Part shown: positions 1 through 7,635 of the stretch, piece by piece | Numbering within the stretch: the stretch's first letter is position 1 | How the letters are laid out: each line of letters begins with the position of its first letter | DNA from: Paenibacillus selenitireducens | GTDB lineage: Bacteria; Bacillota; Bacilli; Paenibacillales; Paenibacillaceae | Length of the DNA: 64,000 nucleotides | Reading direction: 5' to 3' | NCBI RefSeq assembly: GCF_002021565.1 | Contig: NZ_MSZX01000001.1 | Span: 496,027 to 560,026 of the forward strand | Notes under the pieces: generated by a model | What the model was told of the DNA's origin: nothing | Database searches by the model: none | Seen by the model: only the letters and a program-made list of their open reading frames with translations | Program-made: the position numbers and the translations under genes

Positions 1-1
1 G

Positions 2-829
<828 letters not shown>

Positions 830-942
830 ACGACGAGGAACATACGCTAACAGCCAAGTGTTGGAGAATCCCCTTTTGTTGCATACTTTACACCGATCCA
901 TCAAAAAATGAGGGTAAGACCAAACTTGATGGAGGGATTACC

Positions 943-1776
943 ATGGTACGAAAGCGTAAAGGTTGGGGATCGAGTGCAAGACGACGCTTGTTAATGGTTC
1001 TTTTCCTGCTTGCCCTAGGTATGCAAGGGATATCTAAACCTATAATGGCTGGGCCCGCCTCGTCTGAACAACCTCAACTCGAATTGCCGCTTCAGCAGAA
1101 GAAGGTCGCGCTTGTCATTGATGATTTCGGCAACAACATGAAAGGAACGGAGAAGATGTTAAGTTTGCCGATCACGTTCACGGTCGCGGTGATGCCTTTC
1201 TTGCAGACAACGAAGCAGGATGCAGAAATGGCCCATAAGCTTGGTCATGATGTCATTGTCCATATGCCTATGGAGCCAAAGAATGGAAATCCGAGTTGGC
1301 TCGGACCAGGTGCGATCACAACACGCATGTCAGACGAAGAAATTCGGACGCGTGTCGAAGCGGCGATTAACGAGGTTCCGCATGCTATCGGTATGAATAA
1401 TCATATGGGCTCGAAGGTAACCGGCGATGAACGCGTCATGCGCGTTGTGCTTCAAGTATGCAAGGAACGTGGGTTGTTTTTTCTGGATAGTCATACGAAT
1501 TATCGGACGGTTGCGCCCAAAGTTGCCCGAGAACTCGGTGTTCCGATTGCTGAGAATCAAATGTTCCTTGATGATGAATATACGGTGAAGCATATTTCCG
1601 GACAAGTTCGAAAAATTCAACAGTACATGCAAACCCACGAGCAATGCATCGTTATAGGACATGTTGGCGTAGGAGGACCGAAGACGGCATCCGTTCTTTC
1701 TGAAACGATACCTCAATTGAAAGCGTCCATGACCTTCGTCCGCGTAGCTGAGCTCGCTCATAAGACGGATAAATAA
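943..1776 (+). CDS. Divergent polysaccharide deacetylase family protein (YibQ-like), secreted
   Basis: The 277-residue product has an N-terminal signal-like segment (basic MVRKRKGWG start, then a hydrophobic run around residues 15-30) followed by one catalytic-like domain. KVALVIDDFGNN opens the domain, FTVAVMPF follows, then HDVIVHMPMEP and NNHMGSKVT. These match the divergent polysaccharide deacetylase family (DUF610, Polysacc_deac_2), which has a NodB-like fold and conserved Asp/His residues. The ATG at 943 follows GGAGGG at 931-936. Its 3' end overlaps the convergent amidase gene by 19 bp. A role in cell-wall or exopolysaccharide modification is inferred from the family; no substrate is shown. 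Confidence 0.85.
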   Translation: MVRKRKGWGSSARRRLLMVLFLLALGMQGISKPIMAGPASSEQPQLELPLQQKKVALVIDDFGNNMKGTEKMLSLPITFTVAVMPFLQTTKQDAEMAHKLGHDVIVHMPMEPKNGNPSWLGPGAITTRMSDEEIRTRVEAAINEVPHAIGMNNHMGSKVTGDERVMRVVLQVCKERGLFFLDSHTNYRTVAPKVARELGVPIAENQMFLDDEYTVKHISGQVRKIQQYMQTHEQCIVIGHVGVGGPKTASVLSETIPQLKASMTFVRVAELAHKTDK

Positions 1777-2465
1777 TTTTGTAAAGCACCCGCAATGGAT
1801 CTGGCAATTTCGGTCTGTTTGTCGGGGTCACATAGCATTTGACGGTCTTCTGCATTACTGATGAAGCCGGTTTCCACAATGACAGCCGGTTGATTGACGC
1901 GGCGGAGCAAATAAAATGGTTTTCCACTCTGGATCTCCCGAGATGTTCCATATAATTTGTTTAAAGAATTCTGGATCAACGCAGCAAGCAGAATACTGCG
2001 GCCTTCTTCCTTATAGAGGACGACAGGGCCGCGGCGAGCTCTGTTCTTATTCCAATTGACATGAAGACTCACGAGCAGCTCGGTAGGGATTTCTTCGGTA
2101 AGTTGTCTGCGCTGAGCTAGATCTTTACGGTGTCTAGATTTGTTGTTTAACCAGTGATTCTCCTCGCTGAGTGCATAATCACCGTTCCGATTTAGAACGG
2201 ATGGAATACCAAGTTTCTGAAGTATCAGATACAATCGGGTACCGATTTCCAAATTAATGTTCTTCTCCAATAAATCTTGATGACTGGTACCTCCATCTAT
2301 GCCGCCATGTCCCACATCAATGACAATGACGGGATGGGCAAATATATTCTTACTCGCATCTGGTGGTGATTCATTGGGCTCAGCAGCGATGACCTGTAGA
2401 GGACAACTAAGAGCGAGTATAATGGCAAGAATGAACAGCATGAATGGCTTCATTGTTAATCTCAT
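1758..2465 (-). CDS. N-acetylmuramoyl-L-alanine amidase (Amidase_3, CwlD-like)
   Basis: This 235-residue secreted amidase hydrolyses the bond between MurNAc and L-Ala in peptidoglycan if it behaves like its family. It has a signal peptide (residues 1-27, ending near VIAA). Zinc-ligand motifs of Amidase_3 are visible: VIDVGHGGIDGG (His), LLEKNINLEIG (Glu) and LVSLHVNWN (His), with the late catalytic Glu in VIVETGFISN. The length and lack of extra binding domains resemble the germination-specific amidase CwlD of Bacillus (about 237 aa), but a cell-separation amidase is possible. AAGGAGG precedes the ATG. It is convergent with, and overlaps, the deacetylase gene, so the two 3' ends share 19 bp. 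Confidence 0.87.
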   Translation of the reverse strand: MRLTMKPFMLFILAIILALSCPLQVIAAEPNESPPDASKNIFAHPVIVIDVGHGGIDGGTSHQDLLEKNINLEIGTRLYLILQKLGIPSVLNRNGDYALSEENHWLNNKSRHRKDLAQRRQLTEEIPTELLVSLHVNWNKNRARRGPVVLYKEEGRSILLAALIQNSLNKLYGTSREIQSGKPFYLLRRVNQPAVIVETGFISNAEDRQMLCDPDKQTEIARSIAGALQNYLSVL

Positions 2466-2504
2466 AATATGGGAATCCTCCTTGAAAAAGCTTCCTAAAT
2501 AGGG

Positions 2505-2549
2505 TGCTCAAATTGTGAAAAATGATGCGTGACGTTTAATTTTTGAGCA
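2505..2549. repeat. Inverted repeat in the divergent region between the amidase gene and yqzE
   Basis: TGCTCAAA (2505-2512) and TTTGAGCA (2542-2549) form a perfect 8-bp inverted repeat separated by 29 bp, in the only promoter-bearing gap between two divergent genes. It could be an operator or chance in AT-rich DNA. Confidence 0.3.
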
Positions 2550-2595
2550 TTTGGAGCAATCTATAGGTAAGGAAAACGACAAGGAGGTTCATGCG

Positions 2596-2820
2596 ATGGC
2601 TAAAGCACCGAAAGGCGACGAGTTGGTGAAATACATTACAGAACGTGTCGTGGTTTACATGGAGACGCCAAAAGAGGTCCGTAAACAGAATAAACAATCG
2701 AAAGAACCTTGGGTATTACGTTGGTTCGGATATGCCCCATACAGTATTCTGCAATGGTTCCAAATGAACTTCAAATCCGAAGCCGTTCAAAAAGAAGCTC
2801 CGCCTTCCTCGAAAGTGTGA
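2596..2820 (+). CDS. yqzE: YqzE family protein
   Basis: This 74-residue cytosolic protein begins MAKAPKGDELVKYITERVV and contains YMETPKEVRKQ, the hallmark of the YqzE family of Bacillales, followed by a WVLRWFGYAPYS segment. Its function is not established; in Bacillus subtilis the gene lies next to the competence comG genes. An in-frame TTG exists further upstream at 2551, but AAGGAGG at 2581-2587 sits eight bases before ATG 2596, so I take 2596 as the start. The stop codon lies inside the downstream terminator hairpin. Confidence 0.85.
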   Translation: MAKAPKGDELVKYITERVVVYMETPKEVRKQNKQSKEPWVLRWFGYAPYSILQWFQMNFKSEAVQKEAPPSSKV

Positions 2821-2840
2821 AGGCAGGCGCTTTTTTTTTT
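2797..2840 (+). terminator. Intrinsic terminator of yqzE
   Basis: GCCTTC (2802-2807) pairs with GAAGGC (2819-2824), extended by further G-C pairs around a bulged A, and is followed by ten T at 2831-2840. The right arm includes the yqzE stop codon. Confidence 0.65.
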
Positions 2841-2910
2841 ATGGATGCATGCTACAATAATAAACGAAGCGTTACATACATCTATGCAGAAACAATGGGG
2901 GAAGAGAACG

Positions 2911-3459
2911 TTGCTACGAATGAAACGAAAAATTGCTGATTTGTCGGATTGGACACATCAATTAGAGAAAACTTACCGTCAAATGTCGGTCAATGAACCG
3001 AATTATCATGGAACCGTCACAATGGTGACATTCGATCGCGTGACAGAACCGATTTGGTATCATGTGGGGTCACAAGATCCGTATTGCATTATGGATAATG
3101 GTTATGTGTGGATGCAATATTTTCCGAACGGGGTAGGATATGCGGTGACAACCGTCATCAATCGGGAGGGTGAACTGGTACATCACTACATCGATATTCA
3201 TAGCGGAACTTTATTTACGCCACAGCAGGTCCCTTATTTTTATGACTTGTTTCTCGATTTGGTTGTTCTTCCGAGTGGCGAGCGTGTGATCTTGGATGAG
3301 GATGAGTTACGGCAAGCGCTTCAAGAACAAGTGGTTACGAAAGGTCAATTTAATCTTGCGTATCAAATATTAGAAGAGCTGCTGCATGAACTGGCAAAAG
3401 GAACTTTATGGCTTGATCGATGGAAGCAAGATGTGCGTCAATTTCAAGCTTTAACATAG
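2911..3459 (+). CDS. DUF402 domain protein (nucleoside di/triphosphate phosphatase-like fold)
   Basis: About 182 residues. The core, with GTVTMVTFDRVTEPIWYHVG, then WMQYFPNGVGYAVTTV, then HHYIDIHSGTLF and a conserved acidic LDLVVLP...ILDEDELRQAL tail, matches the DUF402 family. That family includes FomD-like diphosphate hydrolases and the Bacillales Ntdp phosphatases, which use acidic residues and divalent metal. A TTG start at 2911 is preferred because GGGGGAAG (2897-2904) is correctly spaced before it; ATG 2920 (MKRKIAD) is also possible, and the frame stays open up to 2845. It stands alone, downstream of the yqzE terminator. The precise substrate is unknown. Confidence 0.75.
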   Translation: MLRMKRKIADLSDWTHQLEKTYRQMSVNEPNYHGTVTMVTFDRVTEPIWYHVGSQDPYCIMDNGYVWMQYFPNGVGYAVTTVINREGELVHHYIDIHSGTLFTPQQVPYFYDLFLDLVVLPSGERVILDEDELRQALQEQVVTKGQFNLAYQILEELLHELAKGTLWLDRWKQDVRQFQALT

Positions 3460-3464
3460 GATCG

Positions 3465-3520
3465 TATCGTAAAAAGAAAATGGCGTCTGCTCGACCATCA
3501 GAAGGGTCGGACAGGCGCCA
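3465..3520 (-). terminator. Intrinsic terminator for the minus-strand secreted protein gene
   Basis: A long hairpin (3481-3496 pairing with 3505-3520, one mismatch and two G-U pairs) is followed, read on the minus strand, by TTTTCTTTTT. There is no T-run on the plus side, so it serves the minus-strand gene ending at 3550. Confidence 0.75.
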
Positions 3521-3549
3521 TCGGTATGAATAAGGGCGATTTGCGGCGA

Positions 3550-4512
3550 TTATTTGAAGAAATAACCGAAGGGCTGAAGACTTTGGAACGGGATCCATCG
3601 TGTTCCTTGCTCTTCCATCATGAGATACGTGTGTTCTCCCCACTGTTGGTATCCTGAAATGGACATCGGTACCATATAAGAATCCTTGAACCAGTTGGAG
3701 ACATACGTGATTTTTGCTTTTTGATCTATTTGCTCCGTTATTTGGGAGGCTTGTTGAATCGGTAGCGGGTCATGTGTCAGCCAATTTATCCGTTCAAAAG
3801 GATCAAAGGGTTGAATCGTCTGGATCGATGGCGCAGCCGTTGTTGTCAAAGGCTTGAATTGTAGAGGTGCTCGAGCCATAACTTGCTCCTGTGCTTTCCA
3901 TTTAGCATCCGTAATGAGCAGCACTTCCCCTGTCTTCGCATTGATATAGGAAGCGGGCTTGCCTGTGGACTCGACACGCCAGACCGCAAGCATGGGGTGA
4001 AGATAATACCGCTCAAATTTGATATGGGACTGTTGGAATAGTTGTTCAGGTTTGATTTTCGAAGAGATGAGTTCATGCTGTACCAGGGAAGGATACAGCG
4101 TATTTATACTGAATAATGGGCTTGGACCGACTCCATATTCGGTTAAGATGGGTTCTTGATTTTCCGACGCGCTAATAATCATATATCCGATTTCTTTGTC
4201 TTGCTTCGACAGAAGCACGAGCCATCCGTGTGTACCAGGTCCGAGCGGGTAAATGGAATAGGAAGCATCCTGCCATGCCGTAAATGGCGCGTTCTTGGAT
4301 AAATCTTTCTTCCATTTATCAATATGGCTTACAAGTGCTTCATGATCAATGCCCTGCGGTGGCTCTGCTTGTACTTGTGTTGTATAGACGGATTGAGACA
4401 CGGAGACGGTGGCGTGAACCTTAGTAGGGACACTTACATTGTCCAATCCCAGGAGGATCAAAGTGCCTGTAAGCGTTGAGATTATCGTTCGAAAGAAACG
4501 AGACCGTTGCAT
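3550..4512 (-). CDS. Secreted protein of unknown function with a PepSY-like segment
   Basis: I do not recognise the full-length family. The 320-residue product has a signal peptide (MQRSRFFRTIISTLTGTLIL, likely cleaved near VHA). The middle holds ML AVWRVES followed by ASYINAKTGEVLLI, which resembles the C-terminal half of PepSY-type domains, and there is a Gln/Pro/Thr-rich linker around residues 210-240. The C-terminal third (SNWFKDSYMVPMSISGYQQWG and TRWIPFQSLQPFGYFF) looks like a separate small globular module. There are no cysteines suggesting a redox role and no anchor, so secretion or loose wall association is likely. It is transcribed alone and ends at a strong minus-strand terminator. 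Confidence 0.6.
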   Translation of the reverse strand: MQRSRFFRTIISTLTGTLILLGLDNVSVPTKVHATVSVSQSVYTTQVQAEPPQGIDHEALVSHIDKWKKDLSKNAPFTAWQDASYSIYPLGPGTHGWLVLLSKQDKEIGYMIISASENQEPILTEYGVGPSPLFSINTLYPSLVQHELISSKIKPEQLFQQSHIKFERYYLHPMLAVWRVESTGKPASYINAKTGEVLLITDAKWKAQEQVMARAPLQFKPLTTTAAPSIQTIQPFDPFERINWLTHDPLPIQQASQITEQIDQKAKITYVSNWFKDSYMVPMSISGYQQWGEHTYLMMEEQGTRWIPFQSLQPFGYFFK

Positions 4513-4648
4513 CGTTACATCACCTTCTTGCGTTTTATTGGTATGTTCTCATTGTAGGGGACAAGCCTCGAGAAGGTTGTTACAACCTGTCGCTGAGGGG
4601 TCGTGCTCGTCCGTTCTATTTTTGCAGTACTTTAGCGAGAATCGTCTG

Positions 4649-5530
4649 TTATTGCATATCGTGTGCTCGAATATGAAAGATTCCGCAGTTTATGACAGAT
4701 ACACGGATACGTGGGTCATATTGCCACGTCAATTCTTGCGTCCGATTGGCATATTGGTCTTCGACGGTTTTCTTCTGCTCCTCGTCATCCGTCTTTAACA
4801 AAACCTCATAATAGCTGTCAATGCGTGCGATTTCATCCTTCAAGCGGTCGCGGGCTTCGACAGCCCAAGTATCATCATACGATTTCAGCTTTTTCTCCAC
4901 GTATTGTTCCAACATATTTTTTGCACGGGACAATGTCATGCTGCCCCGCGTCACATGGACGTTGGCCGGCAGTCTTGGCGTCATTTTCCGCGTTAACATA
5001 TCGTCGCAGAACTGTTCTGCAATTTCGCCTGTAATCATCGAGATGCCAAGAGAATGCAGCTCTTCACGTTTCATATCGCATGCGAACTCGATCTTGATAT
5101 TCAATCCAAGCCATGGTTCATACGGGGTAGACGCAGGAATTGATTTCTGCTCCGATGTCGGTTGCTCGAAGAGATGCACATAAGAACCGCCTGTCTTCGC
5201 AGCTTGGAAGAATTGGTCTAAGCGGCGGCTGCCATAGGGAACATCTTCTTTCAACAATCGGAACGCGTTCATACCGGGTCCTGGCGGTGGATCGGGCGGA
5301 AGGTCTGACATTTTGTTGCGATCAAATATAAAGCAAAACTTCATCGTCTCCGGCTCGACACCCGTACGGTCCACATATCCCCAATAGTACGGTCGATTCG
5401 TAAGCTCGCGATCCGCTTGTGGGGAGAGCTTCACGATGACATGCCCTGGTGATTTCTCAATAATGTGACAGTTGGTCGTATCAAGATAACGAAGAACATA
5501 TTGTTGGACTTGCTTCGCGGACATGACCAT
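4649..5530 (-). CDS. yqhG: YqhG family protein
   Basis: This 293-residue cytosolic protein matches the Bacillales YqhG family in length and layout: an N-terminal KSPGHVIVKLSPQADRELTN region, the YYWGYVDRTG signature, a proline-rich SDLPPDPPPGPGMNAF stretch, and a charged, probably coiled-coil C-terminal part (residues 205-265). Its start overlaps the yqhH stop by one base in a TAATG junction, so the two are translationally coupled. The role is unknown; constant pairing with the SNF2 helicase suggests a partner of that protein. Confidence 0.85.
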   Translation of the reverse strand: MVMSAKQVQQYVLRYLDTTNCHIIEKSPGHVIVKLSPQADRELTNRPYYWGYVDRTGVEPETMKFCFIFDRNKMSDLPPDPPPGPGMNAFRLLKEDVPYGSRRLDQFFQAAKTGGSYVHLFEQPTSEQKSIPASTPYEPWLGLNIKIEFACDMKREELHSLGISMITGEIAEQFCDDMLTRKMTPRLPANVHVTRGSMTLSRAKNMLEQYVEKKLKSYDDTWAVEARDRLKDEIARIDSYYEVLLKTDDEEQKKTVEDQYANRTQELTWQYDPRIRVSVINCGIFHIRAHDMQ

Positions 5531-7278
5531 TAATTCGCTTCCACCTCCGGTTCTTTCTCTACATAAGGTTCGCTTGCGACGGTATTTGCAATTTCTTTGA
5601 AAGATTTGCCAAGCGAATCGACATTCGCCCGAATTTCGTCCTCCGAGTTGGCCTCCAACATCATTTTATATAAGCGTTTCTCCAGCGAATCCTGTTTTTC
5701 CATCCGTTCGAGGATGACATCGAGTTGACCAATAACCAATTCAAACATATTGATTTTTTCATGGAGCAGGTTTAGAATATGTTCTTCAATGGTTCCTGAC
5801 GTAGATAAATTGTAGATTTTGACGTCATTCGTCTGACCTAGACGGTGCACCCGGCCAATCCGTTGTTCCACGCGCATCGGGTTCCACGGCAGGTCAAAAT
5901 TGATCATATGGTGACAGAATTGCAGGTTAATGCCTTCACCGCCAGCTTCCGTTGCGATCATTATTTGAGCACGGCTGCGGAATAAGTCCATCATCCAATC
6001 TTTCTTGCCGCGATTCATGCCGCCGCTATAGGGGACAGCGATAATATCTTTGCTGCGGAAGAAGTTGAGTAAGTAATCTTGGGTCTGGCGATATTCGGTG
6101 AAGATAATGACCTTATCGTTCATTTCTTCGATTAATTCCAAGGCTTTCTCAGCTTTGGTGTTCGCCTTGATTCGCTTGATTTTCTCTACAAGTTCCCAAA
6201 TTTTCGCGTGGATCGGAGAATCTGGCGGTGTCTTTTTCGACAGATTAATCAACGTTAAAAACACGGCGTCCCGACTGCTGCATACTTCGCGCTGCAGGGT
6301 CACGAGGGAGAGCATACTGCTGATATCGCCGTTTAATTCGTTGTAACGTTCCTTCACGAAGGTTGTAACCCCGTTATAGAGATCCAATTCCTCATCGGAT
6401 AGGGTTAACGGCACATTCTTAACGAATCGCTTCGTAAAACCTATATTGCCATCACTGCGGCGATTGCGAATCATAACTTTAGAAAGTTCTTTTTGAAGCT
6501 GACCTTCATTCTTCGGTAGACGCTTGCCGACAATGAAGTTGGCTGCAAAATCACCAACACCGCCAAGTTGTCCCGGCTTCAATAACGTAATGAGATTGTA
6601 AAGCTCGCTTAAGTCATTTTGTACAGGGGTTGCGGTGAGCAGCAGACAATACTTTTTGCGTAACTGGGTAATAAATTGGTAGTTCGTTGTTTTTTTATTT
6701 TTCAACTTATGGGCTTCATCGATGATTAACATGTCGTATTCATTCGATAATAACAAGTCTTTGTGCGGATCGCGCTTCGCGGTATCCATCGATGCGACAA
6801 CGACATCGTAATGCCAGGTATATTCTTTTTTTTGTGCCACGGCGGGAATGCCGAATTTTTGATTCAGCTCGCGCACCCATTGCAATACAAGAGATGCAGG
6901 AACAAGAATGAGTACTTTGCGGGCGAGGCCGCGAACCAGATATTCTTTTAGGATCAATCCGGCTTCGATGGTTTTGCCTAAACCTACCTCGTCGGCTAAG
7001 ATGGCACGTCCGCGCATTTCATGAAGCACTTTGGTGGCCGTATCGATTTGATGCGGAAGCGGTTCTAAATTGGATAAATGTTTCAAGCATTGCAGCTCGT
7101 CAAAGCTGGATACGATTCTGGATTGCTCTGCTTCATAGGCGAGACCGAATAAAGTGAAGTCATCCCAAGGACCGTTCTTGTTCAGCCGTTGTTCCAGCTC
7201 GGAGAACCACGTTCGATCGAATTGAATGTCGACGGGAGCATGTTTCTGTCGTGATGGATTACCAGGGTTTATGGGCAT
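5530..7278 (-). CDS. yqhH: SNF2-family DEAD/DEAH helicase, YqhH type
   Basis: A 582-residue Swi2/Snf2-like ATPase. Helicase motifs are all present and in order: motif I ADEVGLGKTIEAG, motif II LIIDEAHKLKN, motif III LLTATPVQND, motif IV KVIIFTEYRQT, motif V ATEAGGEGINLQ and motif VI EQRIGRVHRLGQ. Members translocate on double-stranded DNA and remodel bound proteins. The C-terminal tail (about residues 500-582) is acidic and helical. It is the first gene of a two-gene minus-strand operon with yqhG. In other Bacillales this pair is often near gcvT; here it is next to nrdJ. Confidence 0.9.
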   Translation of the reverse strand: MPINPGNPSRQKHAPVDIQFDRTWFSELEQRLNKNGPWDDFTLFGLAYEAEQSRIVSSFDELQCLKHLSNLEPLPHQIDTATKVLHEMRGRAILADEVGLGKTIEAGLILKEYLVRGLARKVLILVPASLVLQWVRELNQKFGIPAVAQKKEYTWHYDVVVASMDTAKRDPHKDLLLSNEYDMLIIDEAHKLKNKKTTNYQFITQLRKKYCLLLTATPVQNDLSELYNLITLLKPGQLGGVGDFAANFIVGKRLPKNEGQLQKELSKVMIRNRRSDGNIGFTKRFVKNVPLTLSDEELDLYNGVTTFVKERYNELNGDISSMLSLVTLQREVCSSRDAVFLTLINLSKKTPPDSPIHAKIWELVEKIKRIKANTKAEKALELIEEMNDKVIIFTEYRQTQDYLLNFFRSKDIIAVPYSGGMNRGKKDWMMDLFRSRAQIMIATEAGGEGINLQFCHHMINFDLPWNPMRVEQRIGRVHRLGQTNDVKIYNLSTSGTIEEHILNLLHEKINMFELVIGQLDVILERMEKQDSLEKRLYKMMLEANSEDEIRANVDSLGKSFKEIANTVASEPYVEKEPEVEAN

Positions 7279-7635
7279 GATGGGTTAGGCTCCTCCTTGA
7301 TGGTCTTCGTTGCATGCAAATCAATGCATTGTATTTAGTTAGTATGGACGAAAATAGGCGGGTTCATAACTGAATGTTTATATTCAAGAACTCTAGGTTT
7401 CACAGATTTCAAGTGTTAAAATAGAGAGATTGATAGAGGAAATCGTAGATTGATTGAACCTAATCGGGGTTCTTGAGCTAAATTCCACATCAATCCATTA
7501 GAATGTACAATATGTAGTATAGTATAATGATTATCGCACACAATATATTGTGGAATTTACATACAATAACAAAGCAAGATGTGCGCGGAATCACAGGCAA
7601 TATCGATGTTATTATGTTATGGGAGGTTGTTTTTG
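7279..7635. other. Divergent intergenic region between yqhH and nrdJ
   Basis: This 357-bp stretch holds the outward promoters for yqhH and nrdJ. The nrdJ-proximal half carries two NrdR-box-like palindromes flanking a TATAAT at 7523-7528 (listed separately). I looked for a cobalamin riboswitch here because the enzyme uses B12, and saw no B12-box-like element. Confidence 0.6.
7506..7552 (+). promoter_or_regulatory. Tandem NrdR-box-like operators over the nrdJ promoter
   Basis: CACAATATATTGTG at 7539-7552 is a perfect 14-bp palindrome matching the NrdR box core. A weaker copy, TACAATATGTAGTA at 7506-7519, lies 33 bp upstream centre to centre, about three helical turns, the usual spacing of paired NrdR boxes. 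The -10-like TATAAT (7523-7528) sits between them, so NrdR binding would block RNA polymerase. Confidence 0.7.

Noticed and set aside
7279-7635. A cobalamin riboswitch before nrdJ
   Set aside because: No B12-box-like element or long structured leader was visible; NrdR-like boxes explain the region better.
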